DNA of 64,000 nt from a bacterium HR33 (lineage in GTDB: Bacteria > Gemmatimonadota > Gemmatimonadetes > Gemmatimonadales > GWC2-71-9), in NCBI GenBank assembly GCA_002923375.1, contig BEIJ01000001.1, forward strand, positions 496,001 through 560,000. Direction: 5' to 3'. Within the stretch, counting starts at the first letter, position 1. Each line of letters opens with the position of its first letter. Position numbers and translations under genes: made by a program. Under the pieces are notes generated by a model that had not been told where the DNA came from, did not search any database, and was given only the letters and a program-made list of their open reading frames with translations. Positions 18,049 through 26,758 of this stretch are shown here, piece after piece.

Positions 18049-18987
18049 ATGCGTATCGTCTTTTTCGGCACTCCGGAGTTCGCAATACCTTCCCTGCGGG
18101 CTCTGGTGGGCGAGGGTTTCGACGTGGCGGCGGTGGTCACCCAGCCCGACCGCCCCAAAGGCCGTTCCCGCTCCAGGCTCGAGCCTCCTCCGGTAAAATC
18201 TGCAGCCCTGGCTGAAGGGATTCCGGTCTTCCAACCCGAGCAACCCAACTCGCCCGAATTCTTGGAACAGTTGGCCCCCCTCAAACCGGACTTGGGAGTG
18301 GTGGTAGCCTACGGGCATATCTTGCGCAAGGAACTTTTGGAGCTGCCGCACCTGGGGATGATAAACGTCCACGCCTCTCTATTGCCGAAGCTGAGAGGCG
18401 CCGCGCCGATCCAGCACGCCATCATCGAAGGGTACCGCGAAACCGGGGTTTCCGTCATGCAAATGGATGAAGGGATGGACACCGGTCCGGTACTGCTCAG
18501 AGTGCCCACGCCGATCGGCCCGGACGAGACCGGTGGCGAGCTGGCCGGCCGCCTGGCCGAGCTGGGAGCGCTGGCTTTGATCGAGGCGCTGACGCTGTTG
18601 GCCGGGGGAGCGGCGCACCCGGAGCCTCAGGACCACAGGGAGGCTACCTACGCGCCCAAGATCACCAGGGAGCTAGCGCGGATTCGCTGGGACGATGACC
18701 CCGAGCGCATAGCGCGGCTGGTCCGGGCTCTGGACCCGGAACCGGGCGCCTGGACTCGGCTCAAGCTGCGGGAAGTAAAACTCTTCGTCCCGCAGGTGCT
18801 CGATTGGTGGGACGAACAGCAGCGTTCCCTTCCCGGCACGGTGCTGGCCACCGATCCCGGGTTGGTAGTGGCCACCGACTCGGCGGCGGTGCGCTTCATG
18901 GAGTGCCAGCCCGCCGGCAAAAGCCGCATGGCAACCGTGGCCTGGGCTAGGGGGAGAGGCATAAAGGTAGGCGACCGTTTCGAGTGA
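18049..18987 (+). CDS. fmt: Methionyl-tRNA formyltransferase
   Basis: Formylates initiator Met-tRNA using 10-formyl-THF. 312 aa: N-terminal formyltransferase fold with VVFFGTPEFA-like start, VAYGHILRKELL, the catalytic Asn-His pair in INVHASLLPKLRGAAPIQ and Asp in QMDEGMDTGPVL, then a C-terminal OB-type tRNA-binding domain (RIRWDDDPERIARLVRAL). Start ATG 18049 one base after def. Its stop overlaps thiE by 4 bp. Confidence 0.97.
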   Translation: MRIVFFGTPEFAIPSLRALVGEGFDVAAVVTQPDRPKGRSRSRLEPPPVKSAALAEGIPVFQPEQPNSPEFLEQLAPLKPDLGVVVAYGHILRKELLELPHLGMINVHASLLPKLRGAAPIQHAIIEGYRETGVSVMQMDEGMDTGPVLLRVPTPIGPDETGGELAGRLAELGALALIEALTLLAGGAAHPEPQDHREATYAPKITRELARIRWDDDPERIARLVRALDPEPGAWTRLKLREVKLFVPQVLDWWDEQQRSLPGTVLATDPGLVVATDSAAVRFMECQPAGKSRMATVAWARGRGIKVGDRFE

Positions 18988-19607
18988 TCCTCCCCAGGCT
19001 GCACCTCATCACCGACGATCGCATCGCCCTCCGGGACGACTTTATCGAGACGGCTGCAACGGTGGCGCGCTCGGGTGCCTTGGCCTTGCACCTCCGGGCA
19101 TCGGAGCTCGGCGGCCGCCGGCTGCTCGCACTGGCTCGCCAACTCCGAGACGCTCTGAAAGACACCCGCACTCTGCTGTTCATCAACGACAGGGTCGACC
19201 TCGCGCTCGCAGTCGGGGCCCACGGGGTGCACCTTCCGGAGCGCGGGATGCCCCTAGACGCAGCGCGCTCTCTATTGAGCGCCGGAACTTTCCTGGGCCG
19301 TTCGGCACACAGCGCAGAGGACGCCCGCGCCGCGTTCGCTCAAGGAGCCGACTATGTGTTCTTGGGGCCGATCTTCGAAACCGCCTCTCACCCCGGGAGA
19401 TCGCCTCTAGGGTTAGAAGCCATTCGGGGATCGCTTCCGGGGCGGGTGATCGCCATAGGAGGCATCACTCCGGAGAGGGCGGCGCAGTGCATCCGAGCGG
19501 GGGCATACGGTGTAGCAGTCATTCGGGCGGTGTGGGAGGCTGAGGATCCGGGTGCGGCAGCAGAAGCGATCCTGTTATCTTTAGAATCGGTGGAAGACGA
19601 TGATTAA
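18984..19607 (+). CDS. thiE: Thiamine-phosphate synthase family protein (ThiE/TenI)
   Basis: 207-aa TIM-barrel protein. LHLRASELGGRRL, FINDRVDLALAVGAHGVHLPE, FLGPIFETASHPGRSPLG and AIGGITPERAAQCIRAGAYGVAVI match ThiE/TenI. ThiE joins the thiazole and pyrimidine phosphates; TenI acts as a thiazole tautomerase. The usual ThiE QLR(x)K phosphate segment reads HLRASE here, closer to TenI, so tautomerase function is a real alternative. Next to thiS and thiG, either role fits. GTG start at 18984 (GTGA overlap with fmt). Confidence 0.87.
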   Translation: MILPRLHLITDDRIALRDDFIETAATVARSGALALHLRASELGGRRLLALARQLRDALKDTRTLLFINDRVDLALAVGAHGVHLPERGMPLDAARSLLSAGTFLGRSAHSAEDARAAFAQGADYVFLGPIFETASHPGRSPLGLEAIRGSLPGRVIAIGGITPERAAQCIRAGAYGVAVIRAVWEAEDPGAAAEAILLSLESVEDDD

Positions 19608-19803
19608 AGTCACCGTGAACGGAGAGCCTCGCACCTTGGAGCGCGAGACGTCCCTACTGGGGCTCCTTCAAGTTCTGGAGCTGGATCCCCGCATGGTGGT
19701 GGTGGAGCACAATCGCACCATAGTGCGGAGGCCGGCTTTGGCGGAAACGGTGGTTCGAGACGGGGATCAGGTGGAACTGGTGCACTTTGTGGGTGGAGGT
19801 TGA
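19600..19803 (+). CDS. thiS: Sulfur carrier protein ThiS
   Basis: 67-aa ubiquitin-like carrier that brings thiocarboxylate sulfur to ThiG. It starts [13 protein letters not shown] and ends in VGGG, providing the required C-terminal Gly-Gly. The ATG lies 8 bp inside thiE. The stop overlaps the thiG TTG start by 4 bp. No ThiF adenylyltransferase is encoded in the window. Confidence 0.94.
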   Translation: MIKVTVNGEPRTLERETSLLGLLQVLELDPRMVVVEHNRTIVRRPALAETVVRDGDQVELVHFVGGG

Positions 19804-20612
19804 GCGTGGCGGAAACGACGACACTGGACGCATCCGTACTGGACGAGCCCCTGACCATAGGGGGGCGCACCTTTCGCTCCAGGCTAATGGTGGGGACCGG
19901 CAAGTATCGGGACCACGAGACGATGGTCCGCGCCATCGAGGCTTCGGGGGCGGAGATCGTAACGGTGGCGGTGAGGCGGGTAAACTTGGACCGCCGCGAC
20001 GAGCGGGGAATTTTACATTACCTGGATCCCAACCGATACTTTCTCCTGGCGAACACCGCCGGCTGTTACACCGCCGAAGACGCGGTCCGCTACGCCCGGC
20101 TGGCGCGGGAGGCGGGATTCAACGAATTCATCAAGCTGGAAGTCATAGGCGACGAGGAGACTTTGCTGCCGGATGTGGAAGGGCTCCTCGAAGCCGCCCG
20201 GACTTTGGTGCGGGAAGGCTTCCAGGTTCTGGCTTACACTAACGACGACTTGGTCACCGCCCTCAAGCTCGAGGACGCGGGTTGCGCTGCGGTGATGCCC
20301 CTCGCTTCCCCCATCGGCTCGGGGCTCGGCCTGCTCAATCCGTACACCGTTCGCAACATCAAGCGCCGGCTCAAAGTCCCGGTGATCGTGGATGCCGGAG
20401 TCGGCACAGCGTCGGACGCCTGTATCACTATGGAGCAGGGCGTCGACGGGATCCTGATGAACACCGCCTTGGCGGAAGCATCCGATCCGGTGAAGATGGC
20501 CCGCGCCATGAAGCTCGCCGTCGAGGCTGGACGGCTGGCCTATCTCGCCGGCCGCATGCCGCGGCGAGAGGTGGCGGTACCGTCGAGCCCCACCACCGGC
20601 CTTTTGGGCTGA
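19800..20612 (+). CDS. thiG: Thiazole synthase ThiG
   Basis: Makes the thiamine thiazole phosphate from deoxyxylulose phosphate, dehydroglycine and ThiS-thiocarboxylate. 270 aa TIM barrel: [12 protein letters not shown], the Schiff-base Lys K112 in [24 protein letters not shown], and [16 protein letters not shown] start at 19800 by TTGA overlap with thiS. Confidence 0.96.
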   Translation: MSVAETTTLDASVLDEPLTIGGRTFRSRLMVGTGKYRDHETMVRAIEASGAEIVTVAVRRVNLDRRDERGILHYLDPNRYFLLANTAGCYTAEDAVRYARLAREAGFNEFIKLEVIGDEETLLPDVEGLLEAARTLVREGFQVLAYTNDDLVTALKLEDAGCAAVMPLASPIGSGLGLLNPYTVRNIKRRLKVPVIVDAGVGTASDACITMEQGVDGILMNTALAEASDPVKMARAMKLAVEAGRLAYLAGRMPRREVAVPSSPTTGLLG

Positions 20613-20620
20613 GCTCGAGG

Positions 20621-21889
20621 GTGCCGGCCGAAGGCTGGGCCGCCCGGGAAGCCGCGTTCGAGATCTTGCGTGCCACCAGTCTGGGCGCGCTGTTCGAAGC
20701 CGCCAGAGACCGCGCCGTCAGGGGGCTCCAAGAACCCGACCGCAGGCTGGCCCACGAAATAGCCGCCGGAGTTCTGCGGCACCGGCGAGAGCTGGATCGA
20801 AAACTGCAGCGCATCTTGGAGCGAGGCTGGCGGCGGACCACGCCGGAGGTACGGGAACTGTTGAGAATCGGCGCCTACCAGATCTTGCGCTTGAGCCGGG
20901 TCCCTCCCTACGCAGCGGTCTCCACCACCGTAGAGGTCGCCAAGCGGCGCACGGGGAACAAGAGCGCCGCTTTCGTCAACGCGGTGCTGAGACGCTTGCT
21001 GCACGACGAGCAAGCGGCTTCAGTGGACCAAGGATCTGCACCGGTGCCGGTAGCCCTCGCGGCCCGCTACTCCCATCCCGACTGGCTGGTAAAACGCTGG
21101 ACCGAGCGTTTTGGAAGCGAAGCGACCGAGCGCCTGCTCCGCCACAACAATCAGCCGCCACCGCTGGTAATCCAACCCCTGAACTGGACCCGCGATCAGT
21201 TGGAGGAGGCCCTCAGTCGGCGTGGCATCGCGTGGGCGGAGGCAAAGGGAGGCTACGGTCTGGTGGTCAAGGGGGTCAAGCCGCGGGAGATACCGGGGTA
21301 CGAGGAAGGAGCGTTCCTGGTACAGGGCCCCGCCCAAGCCCGATTCGTCCGCGAAGCCGCGATACCGGCGGGTTGGTCGGTTTGGGACGCCTGCGCCGCA
21401 CCCGGCGGCAAGGCGGCGTTGCTGAGCCTAGCCCATCGGGTCTTGGCTTCGGACTCAAAGCGGCGCAGGCTGAGGCGGATGATGGAAACTTTTCAGCGGG
21501 CGCGCTCGAGGGCTGTGGTCTTCATAGCGGACGCGAGGATGCCTCCTTTGCGCGAGCAGAGCATCGATGCCGTATGGCTGGATGTACCGTGCTCGGCTAC
21601 CGGCACACTGGCCAGACATCCCGACGCGCGGTGGCGGTTGTCTTTGCGGAGGATCGTACGCCTTGCGGAGCTCCAGGGGGAACTGCTCGACGGAGCTGCC
21701 CCGGTAGTGAGACCCGGGGGCCTGCTGGTTTACAGCACCTGCTCCCTGGAGCCCGAGGAGAACGAGGATCGGGTGAACCAGTTTTTGGCCGCCCATCCCG
21801 ATTTCCGCCGGGACCGGGGGGATCTGTTTTTGTTCCCGCCGGACACCGAAAGCGACGGCGGATATCTGGCAATACTGCGGCGGGACTAA
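20621..21889 (+). CDS. rsmB: 16S rRNA (cytosine-967-C5)-methyltransferase
   Basis: SAM-dependent RNA methyltransferase, 422 aa. The N-terminal NusB-like RNA-binding domain (REAAFEIL, LRIGAYQILRLSRVPPYAAVSTTVEVAK) precedes the Rossmann domain with DACAAPGGKAAL, the two catalytic Cys in DVPCSATGT and YSTCSLEPEENE. GTG at 20621 is chosen because family similarity begins right there; a CTG at 20609 would overlap the thiG stop and is less likely. It ends flush with the next gene. Confidence 0.94.
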   Translation: MPAEGWAAREAAFEILRATSLGALFEAARDRAVRGLQEPDRRLAHEIAAGVLRHRRELDRKLQRILERGWRRTTPEVRELLRIGAYQILRLSRVPPYAAVSTTVEVAKRRTGNKSAAFVNAVLRRLLHDEQAASVDQGSAPVPVALAARYSHPDWLVKRWTERFGSEATERLLRHNNQPPPLVIQPLNWTRDQLEEALSRRGIAWAEAKGGYGLVVKGVKPREIPGYEEGAFLVQGPAQARFVREAAIPAGWSVWDACAAPGGKAALLSLAHRVLASDSKRRRLRRMMETFQRARSRAVVFIADARMPPLREQSIDAVWLDVPCSATGTLARHPDARWRLSLRRIVRLAELQGELLDGAAPVVRPGGLLVYSTCSLEPEENEDRVNQFLAAHPDFRRDRGDLFLFPPDTESDGGYLAILRRD

Positions 21890-22675
21890 ATGCGGGTCAG
21901 AAGACATCTGCCCCGGGGACGCGACTGGGCGGCGGTGTGGCGCGGTATTTTCGACCGGCTGGCCCGCAGGCGGTTTTGGGTGATTGCCGCTTCACTCGGG
22001 GGCGCGTTTCTCGCGGGCTACCTGGTGGCGGCGGTATTCTTGTTTCCGGCGCCGATCTTCGCCGCCAGCAAGGCGGTGCCCCGGGTCCTGGGTTTACCCC
22101 TGGAACGGGCCAGAGCGGTGTTGGAGGAAGCGCAACTGAAGCCGTCCGATCCGATTCCGGTCCGGCATCCTACCGCTCCGCCCCAGACCGTGGTCTGGCA
22201 GGACCCCCCGCCGGGTGTCACGGTACCCGAAGGTACCACGGTGGAGCTCTCAGTGAGTGTAGGGCCGCAGCGGATTCCGGTCCCCGACGTAGCGGGCTAC
22301 GAGGCCAAGGTGGCGCAGCTTTTGGTGGAGGCAGCGGGACTTCAAGTGGGACGGGTAGACTCCGTCCAGACCGCGGCAGCTCGGGGAGTGATAGTGAGCA
22401 CGCGGCCTCCGCCGGGGACTCCCATAGTGCCCGGCGGTAGAGTCACGCTGCTAGTGAGCGTAGGGGCGCCCACGATTCAAGTCCCCAACGTGATCGGTTT
22501 GACGTTGAGCGAGGCACGGGCCAGCTTGGAACAGGCGGGTTTGACCTTGGGTACCTATTTTAGCCGCGGCGGCAGTACCGCCCGTCCCGGGACGGTCATC
22601 GACCAAAGGCCGGCAGCGGGGACTCTCGCAGCACCAGGGACCGCGGTGCACGTCATTCTGGCGCGGGGCGGCTGA
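21890..22675 (+). CDS. Membrane-anchored triple-PASTA-domain protein
   Basis: 261 aa. A short basic cytoplasmic part (residues 1-28), one membrane span (about 29-54, FWVIAASLGGAFLAGYLVAAVFLF) and three tandem PASTA repeats of about 65 residues, each with a VPxVxGxxxxxAxxxLxxAGL core and a (D/R)PPPG(T/V)xVxxG hairpin. PASTA domains bind peptidoglycan or muropeptides, usually on Ser/Thr kinases or penicillin-binding proteins; here no kinase or transpeptidase is attached. The ATG follows the rsmB TAA without a gap. Likely a cell-wall-sensing or binding protein in the periplasm. Confidence 0.9.
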   Translation: MRVRRHLPRGRDWAAVWRGIFDRLARRRFWVIAASLGGAFLAGYLVAAVFLFPAPIFAASKAVPRVLGLPLERARAVLEEAQLKPSDPIPVRHPTAPPQTVVWQDPPPGVTVPEGTTVELSVSVGPQRIPVPDVAGYEAKVAQLLVEAAGLQVGRVDSVQTAAARGVIVSTRPPPGTPIVPGGRVTLLVSVGAPTIQVPNVIGLTLSEARASLEQAGLTLGTYFSRGGSTARPGTVIDQRPAAGTLAAPGTAVHVILARGG

Positions 22676-22683
22676 TCGATACC

Positions 22684-23355
22684 ATGAACCATCCGATTCG
22701 CATCGCACCGAGCATACTCTCGGCTGATCTCGGGAGGCTGGCGGAACAGGTAGCGCAAGTCGAGGCGGGGGGAGCGGACTGGTTGCACGTGGATGTGATG
22801 GACGGGCGGTTTGTTCCCAACCTCACGTTCGGAGTTCCGATGATCGAGGCGCTCCGCCGGCTCACGCGGCTACCGCTGGACGTACACCTGATGGTAGTCG
22901 AGCCGGAACGCTACATCCGGGTCTTCGCCGAGGCGGGAGCCAGCATTTTCACCTTCCATCCCGAGGCGACGACCCACGTCCACCGGCACCTCGAGGAGGT
23001 GAAAGATCACGGGATGAAGGCCGGATTGGCTTTGAACCCTTCGAGCCCGTTGGCTCTAGTGGAGGAGGTGGTGGATGAACTGGATCTGTTGCTGGTAATG
23101 ACCGTAGATCCGGGCTTCGCCGGCCAGCAGTACATCCCCGCCATGACCGGCAAGATCAGGCGCGCTCGCAGGTTGCTGGATGCCCGCGAGAGCGCCGCGG
23201 CTCTCGAGGTGGACGGCGGGATATCCCGGGAGACGATCCGGGCGGCGTGGGAGGCGGGAGCGGACACGTTCGTGGCCGGGTCCGCAGTTTTTTCCGCTCC
23301 CGACCCGGGGGAAGAAGTGCGGCAATTGCGCCGCTTGTGTCTGGTAGAGGTTTAG
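22684..23355 (+). CDS. rpe: Ribulose-phosphate 3-epimerase
   Basis: Interconverts ribulose-5-P and xylulose-5-P in the pentose phosphate pathway. 223-aa TIM barrel with APSILSADLGRL, the metal/catalytic LHVDVMDGRFVPNLTFG, LDVHLMV, MTVDPGFAGQQYIP and LEVDGGISRET. ATG at 22684, 8 bp after the PASTA gene. Confidence 0.96.
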   Translation: MNHPIRIAPSILSADLGRLAEQVAQVEAGGADWLHVDVMDGRFVPNLTFGVPMIEALRRLTRLPLDVHLMVVEPERYIRVFAEAGASIFTFHPEATTHVHRHLEEVKDHGMKAGLALNPSSPLALVEEVVDELDLLLVMTVDPGFAGQQYIPAMTGKIRRARRLLDARESAAALEVDGGISRETIRAAWEAGADTFVAGSAVFSAPDPGEEVRQLRRLCLVEV

Positions 23356-23364
23356 GGGCGAGAG

Positions 23365-23922
23365 GTGATGACGCAACGCGCGCAGTGGCTTGCCGTAGGG
23401 GCGGTGGTGGGTCTTCTAGCCCTGCTTTTGGCTGCCGCCGTGACTTTTACCGGCGAGGTGCGCGCCGTGGGGGTGGGAAGCGAGGCCCCCGATTTCGAGG
23501 CGGTGAACTTGAAGAGCGGGGAGCTGGAAAGTTGGTCGCGGTATAGGGGGGAAGTGGTCTTGCTCAATATTTGGGCGACTTGGTGTCTACCCTGCGAGCA
23601 GGAGATGCCTTCCATGGAGCGACTGTACCGCGAACTCGGACCGGAGGGGCTGAGGATCATAGCGGTGAGCGTGGACGTAGGACCGGGCGAGCCGGTCCTC
23701 GAGTGGACCCGCGAGCGCGACCTTACGTTCGAGATATGGCACGATCCCAAAGGGCGCATTCAGAGGATCTACCAAACCACCGGAGTGCCGGAGAGTTTCG
23801 TCATCGACCGTCACGGCGTGATCGTCAAGAAGGTGATCGGAGCTGCGGAGTGGGATCATCCCGCGCAGAAGGCTTTGTTCCGGAGACTTCTGGAGGAACC
23901 TGCTGAAAGTGGAGGACGATGA
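23365..23922 (+). CDS. TlpA/ResA-like membrane-anchored thioredoxin
   Basis: 185 aa. An N-terminal hydrophobic anchor (about residues 8-30) places the thioredoxin fold in the periplasm. It has the AhpC/TSA-type segment SEAPDFEAVNL and the redox site WATWCLPCEQE (CxxC), with the cis-Pro in TTGVPESFVID. It probably reduces cytochrome c or other envelope disulfides. Start is GTG 23365 or ATG 23368. The stop overlaps the ybbR-like gene (ATGA). Confidence 0.9.
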   Translation: MMTQRAQWLAVGAVVGLLALLLAAAVTFTGEVRAVGVGSEAPDFEAVNLKSGELESWSRYRGEVVLLNIWATWCLPCEQEMPSMERLYRELGPEGLRIIAVSVDVGPGEPVLEWTRERDLTFEIWHDPKGRIQRIYQTTGVPESFVIDRHGVIVKKVIGAAEWDHPAQKALFRRLLEEPAESGGR

Positions 23923-24842
23923 AGCGCAATCTCCGGGAGCTGGTACTGGGAAACTGGCCGATAAAGCTTACCGCCCTGGTTTTGGCGGCGGTCCTTTGGG
24001 CCGCCGTGGCGGCGGAAGAACCCACTACGCAGCTGGTGCCGGTCTCGCTGGTGGTCCAGCCCCCGGAGGGCCGCGCCCTTACCACGCCCCTGCCGCCGGT
24101 CAAGGCCCTATACGCCGGCTCTGCGCGGGAGCTGATCAAGCTCTACGGATCTCCGCCTACGATCGTAAAGACGATCCCCGACACGGTAATGGATTCCGAG
24201 TATCTCCTCGAGCTGCGGCCCGAGGACTTGATGGTGGACGGGAGGGTGGACGCACAGGTGCAGGATATCCAGCCGCGTGCCATCCGGGTTAGACTGGACG
24301 ATGTGGCGCGCAGGACGGTGCCGGTAGTGGCGCGGGTGCGCATCGTCCCTGATTCGGGATACATGGTAACCAGCGGCGTCGCGGTCGTGCCGTCTAGCGT
24401 CACGGTCCGCGGGCCCGAGGTTCACGTACGGCGCATCGAGGAGATCAAGACCCTTCCGGTGGAAATCGTGGGAGCTACCGGCCCCATACGCCGCTCGGTC
24501 CAGCTCGATACGGCGGGGTTCGGCACGGTTCAAGTCTTTCCGGCCAGCGTGGAAATAGCGGCTGACGTCGAGGCGGTCTCCGAGCGCGTGCTGCTGGACG
24601 TACCCGTGAGCTTGAGAGGAACGGGGGCGGGGTGGGTGAGCGAGCCCGCCCGGGTGATCGTCACCCTGCGGGGTCCGGCCTCGCGAGTAGCGCAGGTCCC
24701 CCGAGACAGCGTGACGGTGGTGGCTCTGGTAGAAGCGCCCCGTGCGGGCATCAAAGTTCCGTTACAGGTGATCGCTTCCGGCGGCATAACGGGCACCGCC
24801 GTCCCGGACTCGGTGGAGCTCAGGAGGAGGACTCGTGACTGA
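23919..24842 (+). CDS. YbbR-domain membrane protein (CdaR-like)
   Basis: 307 aa. One N-terminal span (about 12-32) follows a short basic stretch. The rest contains tandem YbbR-type beta domains (for example VARVRIVPDSGYMVTSGVAVVPSSVTVRGP and LDVPVSLRGTG... RVIVTLRGP). YbbR proteins (CdaR) usually regulate the diadenylate cyclase CdaA encoded beside them; no CdaA is next to this gene. Coupled to tlpA by ATGA and overlapping tsaD by 8 bp. Confidence 0.86.
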   Translation: MKRNLRELVLGNWPIKLTALVLAAVLWAAVAAEEPTTQLVPVSLVVQPPEGRALTTPLPPVKALYAGSARELIKLYGSPPTIVKTIPDTVMDSEYLLELRPEDLMVDGRVDAQVQDIQPRAIRVRLDDVARRTVPVVARVRIVPDSGYMVTSGVAVVPSSVTVRGPEVHVRRIEEIKTLPVEIVGATGPIRRSVQLDTAGFGTVQVFPASVEIAADVEAVSERVLLDVPVSLRGTGAGWVSEPARVIVTLRGPASRVAQVPRDSVTVVALVEAPRAGIKVPLQVIASGGITGTAVPDSVELRRRTRD

Positions 24843-25911
24843 CGTCCTTTTGGGAATCGAGACCTCCTGCGACGAGACCTCGGCGGCGGTCCTGGTGCGC
24901 CAGAATGGGCGGCCCAAGCTCGCCAGTCTCGTGATCCTCTCGCAGGATGTACACCGGGTGTTCGGAGGGGTAGTTCCCGAGCTGGCGAGCCGGGCCCACG
25001 TCGCGGCTTTGGATCCGGTGGTGCGGCGAGCTTTGCTCGAGGCTCAAGTGGAACTGCCCGATGTGGATGCCGTAGCCGTGACCGCCGGACCGGGGCTGGC
25101 CGGGTCTCTGCTTGTGGGAGTGTGCTACGCCAAGGCGCTGGCCCTAGCGGGAGGCAAGAAGCTGATCGGCGTGCACCATCTCGAAGGGCACGTCTTCGCC
25201 CCATCGCTGGAAGATCCGGAGCTCGAACCCCCGTTCGTGGCGCTGGTCGTCTCGGGCGGCCACACGGTGCTGCTCGATGTACCGCAGTGGGGGAGATATT
25301 TGCTTTTGGGAGAGACCCGGGACGATGCGGCCGGCGAAGCCTTCGACAAGGTGGCTTCCCTCTTGGGCCTTCCTTTCCCCGGGGGACCGGCGATAGAAAA
25401 GCTGGCCAGGGAGGGAGCGGACCGGTTCGACTTTCCGAGACCGCTTTTGGAAGAAGGGTTCGACTTTTCGTTCAGCGGCCTAAAGACCGCCGTGTTGTAC
25501 ACCCTCCGGGAATTGGAAGACCCTGAAGCTCACCGCGCCGATATCGCCCGCTCTTTTCAGCAGGCGGTGATCGACGTGCTGGTGAGCAAGACGCTGAAGG
25601 CCTTGGAGCACACCGGGTACTCTACCGTGGTGCTGGGCGGAGGAGTGGCTTGCAACCGAACGCTGCGGGAGGCCATGCAGTCGGCCCTGGAGCGCCGGGG
25701 GGGTGGCAAGCTGGCGGTGGCCACGCCCAGGCTCAATACCGACAACGCCGCCATGATCGCCCGGGCGGGATGGTTCAGGCTGGAACGGGGCGAGCTGAGC
25801 GATCGTTATCTGGATGCCGATCCCACTCTGCCCTGGCCCGGACTGGAGCGGGCCGCGGTCGAAGGAAGGCAGGGACGGGTAGCTGCGGCGGCAACCTGGA
25901 GCAGGCGATGA
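24835..25911 (+). CDS. tsaD: tRNA N6-threonylcarbamoyladenosine transferase TsaD
   Basis: Adds the threonylcarbamoyl group to A37 of ANN-decoding tRNAs. 358-aa ASKHA fold: LLGIETSCDETSAAVL, metal His pair in HHLEGHVFA, VVSGGHTVLL, GEAFDKVASLLGLPFPGGP, FSFSGLKTAVL and VVLGGGVACN. GTG start 24835 within the preceding gene end. TsaB and TsaE partners are not in the window. Confidence 0.97.
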   Translation: MTDVLLGIETSCDETSAAVLVRQNGRPKLASLVILSQDVHRVFGGVVPELASRAHVAALDPVVRRALLEAQVELPDVDAVAVTAGPGLAGSLLVGVCYAKALALAGGKKLIGVHHLEGHVFAPSLEDPELEPPFVALVVSGGHTVLLDVPQWGRYLLLGETRDDAAGEAFDKVASLLGLPFPGGPAIEKLAREGADRFDFPRPLLEEGFDFSFSGLKTAVLYTLRELEDPEAHRADIARSFQQAVIDVLVSKTLKALEHTGYSTVVLGGGVACNRTLREAMQSALERRGGGKLAVATPRLNTDNAAMIARAGWFRLERGELSDRYLDADPTLPWPGLERAAVEGRQGRVAAAATWSRR

Positions 25912-26723
25912 CCGTATATCCTCTCATCTTCAAGGTCGGGCCGCTTAGCGTCACCGGGTACGGGATCATGATGGTGGTGGCGTTTCTAGTAGCGGGTTGG
26001 GTGATGCAGCAGGAACTCAAGCGGCGCGGTATGGGAACCGACTACGCGGCGGAGGTAGTGGTGTGGGCCGTCATCGGCGGCATCATCGGGGGAAAGATCT
26101 GGTACGCCGCTTTGTATCGAGATCTCGGCAGCCTGTTTTCCCGCGGGGGGTTGGTCTGGTATGGAGGCTTCATCGGAGGTGTTCTGGCGGTGGCGTTCAA
26201 CAGCTACCGCCGGCGCGTACCGTTGCGCTTTACCATGGAGCTTACCGCTCCGGCTCTGGCCGTGGGATACGCGATAGGCCGGGTAGGGTGTTTTTTGGTT
26301 CAAGATGATTACGGCCTTCCTACTTCGTTGCCCTGGGCGATGAAGTTTCCTCAGGGGTGGCCTCCATCCACCGTAGAACACCTGAGGACCTTGGGAGCGG
26401 ATCTTCCCCTCGACCTGCCTCCGGGAGAAGTAATCGCGGTTCATCCCACGCAACTTTACGAGACCGCCGCTATGCTAGCGGCCTTCTGGCTCCTGTGGCG
26501 GTTGAGGCGACACCGACACGCCGCGGGATGGCTCTTTGGGGTTTACCTGGCGTTGGCCGGTCTGGAAAGATTCCTAGTCGAGTTTCTCCGAGCCAAGGAT
26601 GATCGGTTTTTCGGCGACTTCACTCTGGCGCAGTCTGTAGCCGTATGCCTGGTCGCCATTGGGTCCTTCGTTTTGTGGCGCTGCTGGGACCGGGGGGAAA
26701 CAACCACAGGGGCACTGCGGTAG
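25908..26723 (+). CDS. lgt: Prolipoprotein diacylglyceryl transferase
   Basis: Inner-membrane enzyme that attaches diacylglycerol to the lipobox Cys. 271 aa with about seven spans. Marks are GGKIWYAAL, GGLVWYGGFIGG, a variant signature GRVGCFLVQDDYG (family usually GRxGNFxNxE) and HPTQLYE. ATG 25908 overlaps the tsaD stop. Its TAG stop (26721-26723) lies in the loop of the terminator hairpin. It fits the lipoprotein SusD encoded next on the other strand. Confidence 0.93.
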   Translation: MTVYPLIFKVGPLSVTGYGIMMVVAFLVAGWVMQQELKRRGMGTDYAAEVVVWAVIGGIIGGKIWYAALYRDLGSLFSRGGLVWYGGFIGGVLAVAFNSYRRRVPLRFTMELTAPALAVGYAIGRVGCFLVQDDYGLPTSLPWAMKFPQGWPPSTVEHLRTLGADLPLDLPPGEVIAVHPTQLYETAAMLAAFWLLWRLRRHRHAAGWLFGVYLALAGLERFLVEFLRAKDDRFFGDFTLAQSVAVCLVAIGSFVLWRCWDRGETTTGALR

Positions 26724-26740
26724 CGCCCCTGTGGTTTTCT
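26702..26740 (+). terminator. Strong intrinsic terminator closing the yebC-lgt run
   Basis: Perfect 12-bp inverted repeat AACCACAGGGGC (26702-26713) and GCCCCTGTGGTT (26725-26736) around an 11-base loop, followed by a short T-tract (TTTTCT, to 26740). The lgt stop codon is inside the loop. The facing susD-like gene ends at 26759, so it may also stop minus-strand transcription, where the tract TTGTTT follows the stem. Confidence 0.85.
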
Positions 26741-26758
26741 CCACCGACAACGAAGCGA

